Shown: piece after piece, positions 16,601-28,935 of the stretch
Layout: every line of letters starts with the position of its first letter
Position numbering within the stretch: position 1 is the stretch's first letter
NCBI GenBank assembly: GCA_022316685.1
Contig: JAKJHU010000038.1
Location: forward strand, 2,962,384-3,026,383
DNA: 64,000 bases
Direction: 5' to 3'
Source of the DNA: Progne subis subis
Taxonomy: Eukaryota; Chordata; Aves; Passeriformes; Hirundinidae
The notes under the pieces: model-generated
What the model was told of the DNA's origin: nothing
Seen by the model: only the letters and a program-made list of their open reading frames with translations
Databases searched by the model: none
Position numbers and translations under genes: made by a program

Positions 16601-18813
16601 ACAAAGATCCTGATAAAGTATTTACTACATCCTCGAGGTGTATGCATCTTTTTGTGCTGCTCTTGCTTGTTTATATGCTGTCCTTGCTACCTATCTAGAA
16701 AGTACAGGGCAGCAATTTCCTAAACAAACAAAACTACTACTTCACGCACCGATTTAATTAGTGGCCTTTGATTTTTCCAAAATTACATCAGTAATTGTTC
16801 AGCTCTCCACAGTATTTCTTTTTCTGTCCCAGTTTGTAGATACATAAAACTGTTGTGAGCCTTGCAGTTCACGAAATACTTTTTCCTCTGTTCTGAAAAG
16901 TTATTTTTTTACAAGTGGATTTATCTTTTTGTCTGAGTTCACGCATCCCAGCCCTTAACTTGAGATGAGCGAAATGTGAGGCATTGGGCCGCTTGTTGTG
17001 TTTCCCTGATCCTCCCTTGCCTTTGCTTTTCCATGGACAACTTACTGTCTAATGAGGAAATCTCTGGATGCTGTGTTGTGGTTCATGCAGAGCTGTATGT
17101 GCAGACTCTTCTCAGAACTTATAACTCCTGTTGCTTGGAAACTGCCCCTTCTAGAAAACCATTGCAGAGCTTGCTCACGGCTTTACACAATTTAGTTCTT
17201 GATAGTCAGCCCTGGTGTAGCTACATTATCCATTGAGCAATTCCTAAATGTTCTGTACTACAAACTCCCCCAGGTCTGACTTACTCCAGCCGTCATTTGT
17301 GGGTGTTAAAGCTATTGCTGTAACTGTGAAAAAAATCTAGCAGGGCTTTGATATCTGAAGAGTTATGTGGTAGAAAAACCCAAACCCATTCTTGTAGCTG
17401 TAAACCTGACTGGTTCTCTCTTACAATATTGAGCTTTTGGTATGTCTGTGCTGTGTTTTTCTTTTCTTGTCACCTCTGACCTTGCGTTTTTCTTACTAGA
17501 CCTGATTTCTGTTTGTCTGTCAACACAAATTAAGCTAATGGAGCAATACCTGAGAAAATAAATCTCGTGGAATTTACGATTTGTTACTACTTCTATAGGC
17601 ATTTGAAGAAAACAAACCAAAACCATTTCAATCATGTACATGCTCAGATCTCAATGAGAGCCTTTCAAAAGCTTCTGTTGGAGGCAAGTATGCTTGCACG
17701 TTAACAATAGCTAATATAAATAGGTAACAAACTGAAAATTAGGGCTTCTACTGCTTATCTAATGATCACAATCCTTGTCTTAGTCACAAAAGAAATCTCT
17801 TAACTCTGAAAATATTCTTTTTATACTTAAATGCAAACTTACTGCCTTCTGGAGAGGATTTCAGACCTGATTTGTTCTTGTAGAACTGACTCGTATTACT
17901 GTCTGAATTTTTGGTAAGTTAACACTCAGTTTATTTGTATAAAATGTGGAGATATCTAGGAACAAGGATATAAATGCAATTCACAAGATACCGAATGGTA
18001 CCTATATCCATTCCACTGGCAGGTGGAATCTGAATCTAAGGCAGGTGAGTCTAAGTTACTCGTGTATGCCATTTACATTTCTATTACTTCTTTCTGTTGT
18101 AGATGTTTTTTCAAGCTAGCATGGAAGAAGTTTTTCAAGAAAAAAAATGAAGTAAGCTTTAGTAATTTTACCTATTGGTGGCATATTATCTTGAGGAAAT
18201 GTAATGTGGTTTATGGTTAAATTAGGTCTGTGTTATTATTTAAATTTGGAATATCAAACATGTAATTTTGGCCTAAATGCAGTGATCTGAATTTATTGGA
18301 AAAGGTTGTTAAGAGTTGTGGGAAGAAGAGAGAATGTGTTCTGCTCTTCTTGAAAATGCTGCTTTTCATCATGGTGTGGGTCCTGATATGATTTAAACTG
18401 CAGTTTCACAAATATGTACTTTCAGACCTGTTAAGATAAATAAGTTGCCAATTGTCTGATATGTTCCAGGCAGCTGAAAATCCCACAGATGATGATGTCT
18501 CACCCATTGTGAATTATTGCTTAAAGAAAATACATGTCCTGGCATTACAGCAAACTGAGAATAAGCATGCAAATTAGAAGCAGTGGTGTACATGAAATTT
18601 CAAAACATGTTTCTTTTTCTAAAGTTGTGTTGTCTGACATAGGCTTCAAAGAAATGAGTATTTTTGTCATCTGTAGTGTATCACTTCCACTAAAATTTCT
18701 GCAGTTCCCGAGTTTCTGTCTAGTCCTTGTACATAAGGCTCCTTTGTTCCTTCTTCTGTCCAGAGGTTCTTCACCTGTGAGGGGTGATGATATGATGTCC
18801 TCTTTGCTTCCTG
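10601..18813. other. Intergenic region, no gene recognised
   Basis: AT-rich unique-looking sequence between the convergent STK39 and B3GALT1 genes. No coding exon, RNA gene or transposon family was recognised. It contains a 16-bp tandem duplication at 15106-15137 and, around 14570-15070, a stretch rich in homeodomain-like TAAT cores that may be a conserved non-coding element. The open frames are short and lack recognisable protein features. Confidence 0.6.
15106..15137. repeat. 16-bp tandem duplication (two copies)
   Basis: Two head-to-tail copies of TTCTCTAAAAGGATT plus one base (A in copy one, T in copy two) are read directly. It is a small local duplication of no evident function. Confidence 0.85.
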
Positions 18814-18890
18814 TCATAGAATGGTTTGGGTTGCAAGGGACCTTTAAAAGGTCTTCTGGTCTGACACTCAGTCTTTGATTAGATCAGGTT
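18813..18890 (-). mobile_element. CR1 LINE fragment (3' end)
   Basis: The + strand reads catagaatggtttgggttg followed by a close match to caagggacctttaaaaggtc, then a tail resembling gattagatcaggtt. This is the reverse complement of the well-known avian CR1 3' terminus, so the element lies on the - strand with its 3' end near 18813. It is short, 5'-truncated and diverged, as most CR1 copies are. It overlaps a chance open frame at 18534-18878. Confidence 0.85.
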
Positions 18891-21800
18891 TTCTTGCTCT
18901 CCAGAAATTGCACAACTAGTAAAAGTAATACCTGGGAAAGAGCAGTGCTGTTTGCCCTAATCTCTTCTCATGAGCTGGCACCCATCCTCATAGTACTTGC
19001 TGAGGAAAAAGCAAATGTTTATCACTTTATATCTGTATTTCATGTCCATGTTGCCAGCCAGCCATGTACATGCAAGAATAATTTTCCAGGTGCATTTTTC
19101 TGGTTTTGCATTATATTAGGCATTTTCTTCACTTAAACAAAATGCAGCTTTACAGAAATTGTGATGGATTAAAAAAAAAAAAAGAAAAAAGAAAAAAAAA
19201 AGTAAATTGTTAGGGGCTATTGAAGTGAAACACATAGAAAAGAAAACAATGAAATTATTGCTGGAAAGGGGAAATATGGCTAGGTGATAGTAGTAACACT
19301 GACAATTCATATGATTTTTAGTTTACTTACTGATATGTCTGTCCCAGCATTCAAATAAAATGTAATGTACTCCTTTGAAGCGATAGTTAGCAGATGGTTA
19401 GCAGAAGATAAAAGTGTGAGCTTGTTTTCAATGACATTTCACACAGAGCAATTTCAAAACCATGAAAAAAAAAATTTAAAGGCATTTCATTTTAAATGTT
19501 CAGGAAATAGATGATTTGTCACAAATTAGGTAAATTTGTCTGCTGAAGGTTCACTCTCCTTAGTTCATGCAAATTTTAAAATGGAACATTTCGGGCCACT
19601 GTGATCTTTTCTCCAATTTAAAATGTGCTCTTCCCCAGTGTAAACTTGGTACCAAAGTGTAACCAAAGATCTTGCCAGGTTTTTGCCTGCTTATGCTAGA
19701 AAGCTTTCCTAATATTGCTGCTACAGAGTGTGATGATCATTATTGCCCTACAGATTTTGTTTGGCTGTCTATTACAGGTGTACTTTGCTGTGGTACTTCA
19801 CAGGCTAGACATTTTTCTACTTGTTGATTTTAGGGGATTTTGGGTATTCCTGTAGTTCAAGAAAAGAAACAACAGTTCAAACCTTAAATTGACTAGACTA
19901 GAGGCCTAGATATTTCTAAAGCTATTACATATGCTTGTGTACCTTCTTATGTCTCACATTTCAGTAAATGACTTTCTCCTGAAGGACAACAGTAAGCATC
20001 TCACACTAGGTAAATTGCACACAACCAGTGGGGGTTTTTTGGGAAAGTAAGGGTAACCCATTTGCATTTATTTAGTCTGATCATTCTTCTAGGCATATGG
20101 CTGGATATATTGTCTCCAACATTCACCTGTCTCTGAGATACAATTATACATCAATGTCTGTCATGTTAGGTACATTGTCTTGTGTGAATGGTGGTTTATT
20201 AATTGATAAACAGCCAGTAAGTGTTTTGTCAAATACTGACATGCAAGGCTCAGTTTATTTTCCTATAGATGCTACATGTTCAAAGTCCTTTTTAATGGAA
20301 TCTCTGAACCTCTGTGTAATTTATTGCACCAATTAACACAAGCCAATACCTTTGCAAGTAATTAAATCAGTTTAAAAATGTTGCACAGCTCACCCATCTG
20401 TTTGAAGTGATGCCTAAATTGCAGTATAAAACAATTTAAAAAGTGTACTTCCATAACCTCTACTTCTGTGACAGCACCTGCTCTGTGTGCATATATATTC
20501 CTATATTAAACAATGTAATTTTAATTACATGCTGTATATATTCTTTATTCTAGCCCATTAGTTTCATCCCCATGTGTGGAAATGCTGAATCCAAGAAACA
20601 AGCCGGTAAATAATACTGCCTTTTAATGACCAATTAAAGCAGCCTATCATCAACCTTGGCATTAGCTGTGTTACAGATTCAGCTATGCTTAGAATAGAAG
20701 AGTAGAATCTACTTTTACTTGGGAAGTAGAGTCAGCCTCATCCTTACAGGATACCACTCTCCAGAAGCAGCAATTCATTTCATAACCCATCCTGCCAAAG
20801 TGACGGCAAAGGTAACACAAAGCCCGAGTGCACCTTGCGCAGTTTGTCCTGAGTGATCTAGATCTTCTTGTGGCCATTGGGAGGGGAAATGATGTTCTGT
20901 GTAAAATTCATTAACTGCATACTTTTAAAAGTCTGGGTATGTAGGCAGCTGTTGGGGAATCGCGTGGCACGGGTAGCTGGGGTGGAAGCTGCAGATGGAG
21001 CTCTGGTGGGAGACAAGAGGCCGGGAGCTGCCAGCTCCGCATGACAAAGGCAGGAGGGCAGTGTGGCCGGGGAATGGACACAGGGACACAGCAGGAGCTG
21101 AGGCTGCCCTGTGCTGGGGCTGTCAGGGAATCAAAGCCCAGGGGTTCCTTTCTGGCTCCAGCTGTTTGTGTTATCCCGGTCCCAGCTGTGCAAGTGTGGC
21201 CTTGGGAGTTCGGCTGCCAGAGCTGCGGGAATGGGCACACTGGGAAGTTTCCTTTACACCTACCATGTCCATAGCTGCTGTTGCCTTGTAGACTTAGTGG
21301 CTGTTCCAGATACTAGCAGAAGTTAATTTTCTGCTTTAAATGTGATAATAGTGAGATAAGCTGTCCTGTCCGGTGAAAAGAATCCAATAATGCAGTTTTT
21401 GATACCTCCAAGACAGTGACACAGAAAAGTACTGCTGTGTTCAGCCTTCATGCAAATATGCTTGTTACAGATTCCCTACCAAGTGTCTGACTATTAGGAA
21501 GATATGAGGAGAGTGGAGGCAGAGACAGCAGAACCAGACAAAAAGGTTAAAACATTGAAATGCTAGATTCAGTGGAAGTTAAAGTGAAACTTGAAAAAAT
21601 GCTGTTTTGAATTCCAGTGAACTATCCAAGGTTGTGAAGAAAGGTAAAGGGAATAAGGAAAAAAAGCCAAACAACCTTAGACTTGTGATAGTGATCTCTG
21701 CAGGCAGAGGCAAGATGAAAGATGATAGATCTTATTTTTTTTTTTACCATATACCTGAACTAGGCAATAGCAAAGAAAGATTTTTCAAGGAAGAAATTCA

Positions 21801-23965
21801 GGTGCTACTTATCCCCTGAAACTTGCTGCAATCAGTTTGCCAGGTGTTAATGTAGGACTGTAAACCTGTCCTACAGGTGAAGGACCTCTCTTCATAAAAC
21901 ACTGTTCTTATTTTTGTGGCTGGTTTGTGTGGATACTTCTAGATAGGAGAATGCTGAGCTATGCAAAAGCACATAAGAAAAATGGAAAGAGAGATGTAAG
22001 TAACAGGGAAATGTACCAGATGGAAGCAGATTAAAAGTACAGAAGAACAAAGAAGGCTAAGTGACATTTGTAAATCAAGGAAAAAGCTCGTAATGATGCT
22101 GTAGGGTGTTCTCTGCTTCCCCCTTGCTTTTGCTGCTATCGTGAGGTACCTAGAGGTCCCATTTCTCTTTGAATAAAGATGTTATGTTAGAAAATAGGCC
22201 AGAGAAAGGAATTCTTAAAGAAAAAAGGATGCTTGATAGATGCAGATATGGTAGGTGTTTGCCAGCACACCTCAAGTTTGGGGCATTTGCTTCACCCAAA
22301 TAAAAGTTGTCTGCATTACAAAACCACTGCAATTAATTCTGTCCAGCTTGTTATGTAATGCTGCCTTTGCAGAGTAAGTGCTCAAGGATAAATCTTGCAT
22401 GACAAATAAATGCCTCTTGCTCTTGGCTCTTTCAGGTGAAACAGAGGTATAATGTAGATTCAGCTAATGTGCAGACCTAGCAGAAAAATAGATTTTTTTC
22501 TTGTGTTAGGCAAGTCATCCGAGGAGATACTTGACACAACTTAATTGCAGGTATGGGTGAATAAATAAGATACATTCTTCCTTTTTTTCCTCTCCAGATG
22601 ACTCCTCTTCTTCCACTTCATAAATTCATATTTTTAACAAGAGAAAAGGAAGGAGATGCTATTCAGTACAATGTTCCATGTCACATCGATCTCCTTTTTT
22701 TGATGCGTTACTGCTATAATAATTCAGTGTCAGCACTTTAAAGAAGACTTTCTACATATTATTTTCACTTAAGGCAGTGCAAATTTCTCTGGAAAATCTA
22801 TGAGAATCAATTACGTAAATGAGAAAATAGAATGCTTGTAATTAAGATAATCAAGCTACATGAAATCTACCCTACTAGTGCTAATATCTGTATATCTCCA
22901 AGCTGTCTATTAATTAAACACCATGTAAGCACTGCAATTAGACTCAGGCTGCTTTGGTGGAAACAAGAGAGATGAAAATGATTGGAGGGATTTTACTGTA
23001 TGTGAAACTCTTGGTCGGTTTAAAGCATCTCATTATGGTTTTTAAGGTTGCTGTGTTGCTGCAGACACTCCTGGGATGCCTGAGGACTCTTGCAGGCTTC
23101 AACTGTTTCTGGAAGAGGTGACCCAAGGAAGTACACTTTGGTTTGCAAAAGCTACCATTCTTAAGGGTGGGGTTATTTTCCCCTCCATTTCATGAATGAG
23201 TTTTGGATATTGAGCTCTAAAGCCTGTGAAAAGACGTTAAATACTTAGCTCTACGTAGGAAACTGCAAAGGGTAGAATGGGGAGAGATGAATTTTTCTGA
23301 TATTCTTACAAGACAAGGGACATCTTCCTACCTTCGTGTTATTTTGTTTTTTGCTTTTATTTTGATATCAGGACCCTAGAGTTGCCCAGACCTTCCTGAG
23401 AGGCAAAACAGTATCTTAAGATATTTCTATGTTGGGAGACTATGGCTACATGAGACTTACTGGGTAATTTGTGTGTGCTCAGACTGTGATTCTTCATTTA
23501 TTTTCTGGTGCTTTACAGGGTAGGGGGAAGCAAAAGGCTCTGTCATGGTCACTGTGTGTCTATCAGAGACCAGGGAGAACCCCTTTCCTTTCTCTGGGTG
23601 ACCTGGGTGGTCACACAGCAGCTTCAAACAACCTCACTGCGGTTTTATGAGATAGGAGTTTTGGGCCCTTTCTCCTTTTCTCCGGTGTGTAGCTTTTGAC
23701 AGCTGCAAGCCCACATGTCAAGACACCATGCAAGTAGTGGAAGAGCCGTGCTGAAGGTGTCAAAAAGCTTTGCCACCTTAGAATGGCCAGACCTGGGTCT
23801 CAATGGCTGGGGATGCCAGAGCAGCTAAATGGGCAGAGCGGAGGATGAACCCATCTGCTACTGTGCCAGATATTGCCATGGCTGCATTGAAGTTCAGAAG
23901 CTTCAGATGAAGTAGTACCTCAGACCTGGGTGGACATCAGCTTGATGAAGTTGTTGCACAAATAA
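18891..23965. other. Intergenic region, no gene recognised
   Basis: This is sequence between the CR1 fragment and the inferred B3GALT1 3' end. It contains an A-rich tract at 19171-19201 and a GC-richer patch at about 20940-21260 whose overlapping open frames on both strands reflect composition rather than coding. Nothing else is recognised. Confidence 0.55.
19171..19201. repeat. A-rich tract with interspersed G
   Basis: A run of 31 bases, all A except for two G (A13 G A6 G A10 by eye). It is a low-complexity simple repeat with no adjacent recognisable retroelement body. Confidence 0.85.
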
Positions 23966-26900
23966 TGAGTAAAAGTAGCTTTTTGTTTTATTTTTTTTCA
24001 AAATTTTAAAAAAACCCTGCTTTTACAGCACAATATTCTTCCTCGTGTCAAATGAGCCAATTCACTGACACTGTATTTTCAGGTAATACAATTTACATTT
24101 CTAGAAAGAAGTGAAGAAGAAAACTTAGAGGACACCTTCCATTTTTCACTTTTTTTTTTTATTATTTGACATTGATACAAAAAAATAGTATCTTGATTAG
24201 CAGCTTTGCTGGCAATCCCACAAAACTGTAAATAATACATTAATCTAAAAGAATGCACTCCTACAGACACTATAGATAAAACAATATGTACAATTTAGAC
24301 AAATAAATACATAGATACAGCCAGTCATATATAATGATACACCTAAATTTCAGTTACTGTTGACAAGCTTTTCTAGTTAATTACACTCTTCATGTACAAA
24401 TTGCCATTGCCATCTACATTAAAAATGACAAAAAACCCTCAAAGAATCAAAATTGATACTTATTATTATTAGGAAATGTGGAAAATGAACCTTGAGGCTT
24501 CTGTTTAAATACTCTCATGGTTTTAGCAAAATAAAAAAGAGAAAAATGCTTTTGTGAAAAAATTCCTCCTAAAGAGAGGCACTTCCCCCCCTGCTGCTTT
24601 GCTCAATGTGCTTTTTTCATATGCATTTTGGAATCAAAATGTGATTACAGCCACACTTTTGAAGTGACGAGAAGACAGCATGTTTAACCAAGTTGTCATT
24701 TGTCCCATGCCCAATGAAACAAAATGACCTTTAAGTAATGTAAATATTTTTTTGATTAAAGGAAGTCTATTGGAAATATTTGTTTATTAACAGTATCCCA
24801 CATGGCACAAATGCTACTAAGTGGAAGGGAAAACTGTCCCTGTGAGTAATGTATTGCTACCTTTCCATATCCAGGTTCCAATAGTGAAACTTCAGAGCAA
24901 AGTGAAAACAATAAATCTAAGTGTAATGAGCTAATGAAATATAATACCAGAAAATTAATAGAAGTAGAAAATTAGGATTTTGTTGTGTTGTTTTGAATTC
25001 ACTTGACAGCAAAAGAAAAATTATCTTGTACATTCAAAAGTTAGGGCACACATGCTTAAGGCTCTTGAAACACTGGACAAATATAATGCCTCACTCAGCT
25101 CCATGCATAACAGAATGCTACATAGCAAGCAGACTGACACATATATACAGCTGAATACAGAAGAAAATGCCTTAGAAATATGTACATCAGTTTCAAGATG
25201 AACATTTACATTTCTGTTGAAGGTCTACCTATTTATAAATGGCAGGAAATACACTTTTTCAGATACTAATTTCAAGGTGTACCTTACAATTATCAATGCA
25301 GTCTACTTGTACTAGGAGAAGTTCAAGGCTATCATGCTACTTGAGCCCTGAGGTGTCTGGATTGGGAGCCCTGCTGTCCTCCTGGTTACAAACCAAAGGC
25401 CACAGAAGCATCAGCAGAAATAAGGCAACCAAATCCATTTGTTTGTGATTCAGAACCCCCAAATTACTGCACAGTGCAGAGGGATAGCAGAAGTGATTGC
25501 AGCTTGCAGGTTCAAATTATTACAAAATATGTTCTGGGCAGGATTGCATCTGTGCTATTTGATTTACCCAAGAGCTGGAGATTAATTCCACCCTCATTTC
25601 CATTCATAAGCAAGAATATTATGGGACTTGTGTAAGGAAATCTGAACTTCATCCAGTCAGCGTGTTATATATTCACTTACGCAATTAGTTGTACCTTGGA
25701 AGTTTTGGATTTGATAGAGCATAGCAGCTTTAACAAGGACTAGATCAATAAGGGAAGGATAACTCTTAATTATGCTGCAAGAGATTTAGCGTTTTTGTAA
25801 AAATTCCTGGTGTTTTGGTTTGGGTTATTTTTATTTATGAAGGGTACACAAGCTCCTGTTAACAGTAACCCCTAGGCTGCCTGTTGTGTAGCTTCATCTT
25901 TAGATCTGACATAGATTTTCTTGAGATGGCTCCTGCTAGTGACTTAAAAGTCAGGTACATTTTACCTTATTTACTAGTAGTTTCTTTTGAAATGGTACTC
26001 TGCATCTGTGAACAAGACTAACAATTTGCCACGAAACTGCAAACCTTTTAGGATAGCATCTTCATTCCTCTGTTACTGTTGTGAAGTGCTGTGTACATCT
26101 ATGGCAAAATCAGGCCAAAGTTTCCCTTTAAATTCTTCTTCAGTTAATTTCTGACAACTTTATAGACATTCTGAATAACACACACAGTTAACAGTTTTGC
26201 ATGTTACACATAATTCCAGTTGCAATGAATGAGACTTTGTGAGTTCTGAGGACGGTGTGAGTAATCTATATCTGTGTGAGGGTGTGATAATATATCTGGT
26301 GAGTTTTGGTTTTTGTGACTTGTTTGAGTTCTTCAGTGCAAGTTATTTGATGAACAATATCATATTTCACCTCCTTGAGATAATAGAGATAGCCTGAATT
26401 CATCAAAGAGTTTTCATGACATTTCATAAACATTCATATTCAAAATACATATAAGCACATTATGAAACTTGAAATAAATCTTTTTACTTGACTTCTGTTG
26501 CATGTCCAGGGGATCTCCTGACTGGGACCTCAGTTGCACATTGACTGTGATGAGTAAACTGAGAGTTTTAAAAGGTTTCTAAAAAGGCTAGAATTTGGAT
26601 GGTTTAAATAAGTTTTTCTTTAAAAGCCCTCTATTTTGCTGTGAAATTTGTACGTAATTATGTACTCTGTTGTCCAGTCAAGAGAAAATTGATTGCATTC
26701 TTTTATGGACAAAATTTCTCTTTTCTACACTCTTAAAAATCTGTTAAAATCTTGTTCCTATATGTACCGCAGCAAAAAATAAAGCTTCCCCTTAAAAAGC
26801 TGCTTTTGTGTTATTTGTTTTTACGTAAATAGTGCACTGACTGATGTTGAAGAAATATGCTGCTTATTGACACTTTTAGCATTCAGTATAATTACATACT

Positions 26901-27747
26901 GCTATTCAAGATGTTGAAAGGAGAATCCATTAACACTAGTGAGAGACATAGCCCTGCTTTAAAATGAAAAGATATTCATGCTTTTCTCATATATTTTTTA
27001 AGATAGTTTTTCATACATCTCCCCTCTTATTTTACCTACAGATTCTACTTAATTTTTAAATTGTGTTACATATTTTATGGGCTATTTTAGGAAGTGTAAA
27101 GAAATGGGTTATTCTGAAATAATTTAAAGAAATATCATTTGGTGGATGAAAATATATTTCAGTGTGTGGGTTTGTTTCTAAGGCCAATGAAACTTTGATG
27201 TTCTTACCTGTCTAAATTCTGCTATAACACCATTAGTAAGCTATTTGGGAATTGCACACGTACTAAAAAATACACATGTCAAAGTAGGTATATAAGTTCA
27301 GTGCAAATGTATGCTGCTTAATTTATTAACAAGGCTCTAAATAGAGACAGTTGTAGGGTGTCAAAAGAAGAATAAAAATATGTTTTTATTTCTTCATTTC
27401 TTAGAGCCTGGTCTTATCTCAGAGGCTGGGGTGTGAGTTGTTAAGCAGCTCATAATAGTTTATTACTGTCCTTTTACACACAGATGCAAGAATGGATATG
27501 TGCAATAGATGATAATATACAAAATCTGAGATTTGACTCTATATACTTTCAGTTGGCATAATGTCCTTATGAAAAAGAGCCTGAAGTTTGTAAACCAGTA
27601 GTCAAAGCGAGAATGAAAAATCAGTCATTAAAAATCCTCTCACAGTTAATATCCCACAGTTTAACCTGTAAATCAGCAGATCGCTTTGTCAAAAAATAAC
27701 CCAACTCAACCAAAATTTAAAAAAAGGTATTTACATCTGTAAAAATC
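23966..27747 (-). other. B3GALT1: B3GALT1 3'UTR (distal end approximate)
   Basis: This is AT-rich, repeat-free sequence following the B3GALT1 TAA stop on the - strand, with no introns implied. Candidate polyadenylation signals (TTTATT on the + strand) include a proximal one at 27385-27390, others at about 24158-24163, and one at 23987-23992, which I take as the distal end. More distal hexamers exist near 23500, so the boundary is uncertain. Three Pumilio-type UGUANAUA motifs on the transcript strand lie at 27728-27735, 25179-25186 and 24285-24292. The absence of transposons over 3.8 kb fits a transcribed, constrained UTR. Confidence 0.6.
23987..23992 (-). terminator. B3GALT1: Candidate distal B3GALT1 polyadenylation signal
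   Basis: AATAAA on the - strand (TTTATT on the + strand), about 3.75 kb past the stop codon. It was chosen because it is the last hexamer before the sequence character changes. TTTATT at 24158-24163 and near 23500 are alternatives. Confidence 0.4.
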
Positions 27748-28728
27748 TTAACATCTAAGATGTTTCTTGCTGGACATGTCATTCCAAATTCTGTGCATTT
27801 CTTCTGGTGTTATCTGGTGCACCGTGATCACCCTGCGGTACCTGCACAAGCTGTAGGCCATTTTCCAGTGATTGAAGCCACTGTTTTGGAAGGGGTGAAT
27901 GCCTAGCTTCCGAAGGCAGAGTCCAACGTACACATCTTCAAGATGAAGAAGTCTGGTATGAAGGGAGGTTTTGTAAATCAGTTCTGCTACATCAGCTGAA
28001 AAAATGTAGCCAGTGCCTGAACAGAAGGGTGGGTAATTGCTGTCAGGGTACAAATCTCTGGGCATGTACCACTTACTGCGAACATCTCTTATTGGTCCTC
28101 CATTTATAACATAACCTGTGAAGTACCTTCTCCTTGGCTTCGTGTTAGGTTTGAGCAGCTTATAAATAAGATTGTCCATATTTACAAAAATATCACTGTC
28201 TGTCTTCATAACGTACTTTGCTTTTGAACAAAATGTTGCTACCCACCTCATACCCATCAATGTTTTTAGAGTGAGGTTATGGTAAGAGTCGATAAAATCT
28301 TCCACAATAATGTCATGAAAAATTTGGCTTTCTTGCTCTACCATTTGATTTAACACAGGATCTGCATTTTTTCCAAGAAGAAATAGTGTGGCGATTTTAA
28401 TTCCTTTAAAGTTGTTTTCATCTCCCCACGTTTCTCGAATGGCTTGCCTTGCATCAAACTCTTTGTGAGTCGTACTGATGAGAATGACCAAGAATGGGGC
28501 GCTCTTCTCACATTTGTTGGGTTCATTGATAAGGAAGTCAAAGGAATGTGGATTTATAGGTCGAGTTCTTATGTTACCAAAGGAAACATTTTTTCTGGCT
28601 ATGGATATGCTACTGACCTGTCTATGCCCCGTGTAGGAAGAAGTAGGACGAGTTATACTTAGGTACCAAAGAGCGCTTGCCCAACAAACTACTGTCAAAA
28701 TATATAAACATGAGACCTTTGAAGCCAT
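27748..28728 (-). CDS. B3GALT1: Beta-1,3-galactosyltransferase 1, complete single-exon CDS
   Basis: This complete 326-residue frame matches vertebrate B3GALT1 over its whole length as I recall it; the human protein is also 326 residues and intronless. The enzyme is a Golgi type II membrane protein of glycosyltransferase family 31. It transfers galactose from UDP-Gal in beta-1,3 linkage to terminal GlcNAc, making type 1 chains. In order: a short cytosolic tail (1-7), one membrane anchor (about 8-26), a variable stem (about 27-75), then the catalytic domain. Family motifs seen are IRETWG (97-102), the metal-binding DxD as D177-S-D179, CSGTGY (236-241) and EDVYVG (264-269). N-glycosylation sequons are N47-V-S and N151-L-T. 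Most differences from mammals fall in the stem, as expected. The start has a strong context (A at -3, G at +4); the stop is TAA. It lies tail to tail with STK39. Confidence 0.98.
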   Translation of the reverse strand: MASKVSCLYILTVVCWASALWYLSITRPTSSYTGHRQVSSISIARKNVSFGNIRTRPINPHSFDFLINEPNKCEKSAPFLVILISTTHKEFDARQAIRETWGDENNFKGIKIATLFLLGKNADPVLNQMVEQESQIFHDIIVEDFIDSYHNLTLKTLMGMRWVATFCSKAKYVMKTDSDIFVNMDNLIYKLLKPNTKPRRRYFTGYVINGGPIRDVRSKWYMPRDLYPDSNYPPFCSGTGYIFSADVAELIYKTSLHTRLLHLEDVYVGLCLRKLGIHPFQNSGFNHWKMAYSLCRYRRVITVHQITPEEMHRIWNDMSSKKHLRC

Positions 28729-28744
28729 TGTTCCTCTAGCTCTT

Positions 28745-28865
28745 CTATTCCATGTGATGAACCAATAGCCTTTGTACTAAGAGTGCACCTGTGTCCTGGA
28801 GAGGCAGCATATTACTAATGAAACTTGAAAGTTCGATATAGAAAAGTAGCTCTGTAATCATTCAT
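28745..28865 (-). promoter_or_regulatory. B3GALT1: Overlapping uORFs 2 and 3 in B3GALT1 leader
   Basis: Two ATGs four bases apart (28865 and 28861) open different frames. One has 16 codons and ends in TAG at 28815. The other has 38 codons and ends in TAG at 28745, only 16 bases before the B3GALT1 start codon. Neither is in frame with the main CDS. A stop so close to the main ATG would tend to limit reinitiation. The regulatory effect is inference from general uORF behaviour. Confidence 0.45.
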
Positions 28866-28884
28866 GGATCTCAAATAGGAGCTA

Positions 28885-28935
28885 TTAACCCTGATGATAC
28901 TCAGCTTTTCTTCTTTTACTAGCAGCGGCTTCCAT
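28885..28935 (-). promoter_or_regulatory. B3GALT1: uORF 1 in B3GALT1 leader
   Basis: An ATG in a moderate context opens a 16-codon frame (MEAAASKRRKAEYHQG) ended by TAA at 28887-28885. If the exon starts at 28957, this ATG lies about 22 bases into the exon. It is likely to affect scanning ribosomes if the leader is used as inferred. Confidence 0.45.

Noticed and set aside
18534..18878. 114-codon open frame on the + strand
   Set aside because: Its 3' end runs into a CR1 fragment and its sequence resembles no known protein; it is a chance frame.
20911..21326. Cluster of overlapping 70-109 codon frames on both strands
   Set aside because: A GC-richer patch gives stop-poor frames in every direction. 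No family resemblance, and no splice or promoter context that favours any of them.
28350..28662. Frames overlapping B3GALT1 in other registers (63 aa on -, 72 aa on +)
   Set aside because: They are shadows of the conserved B3GALT1 coding sequence.
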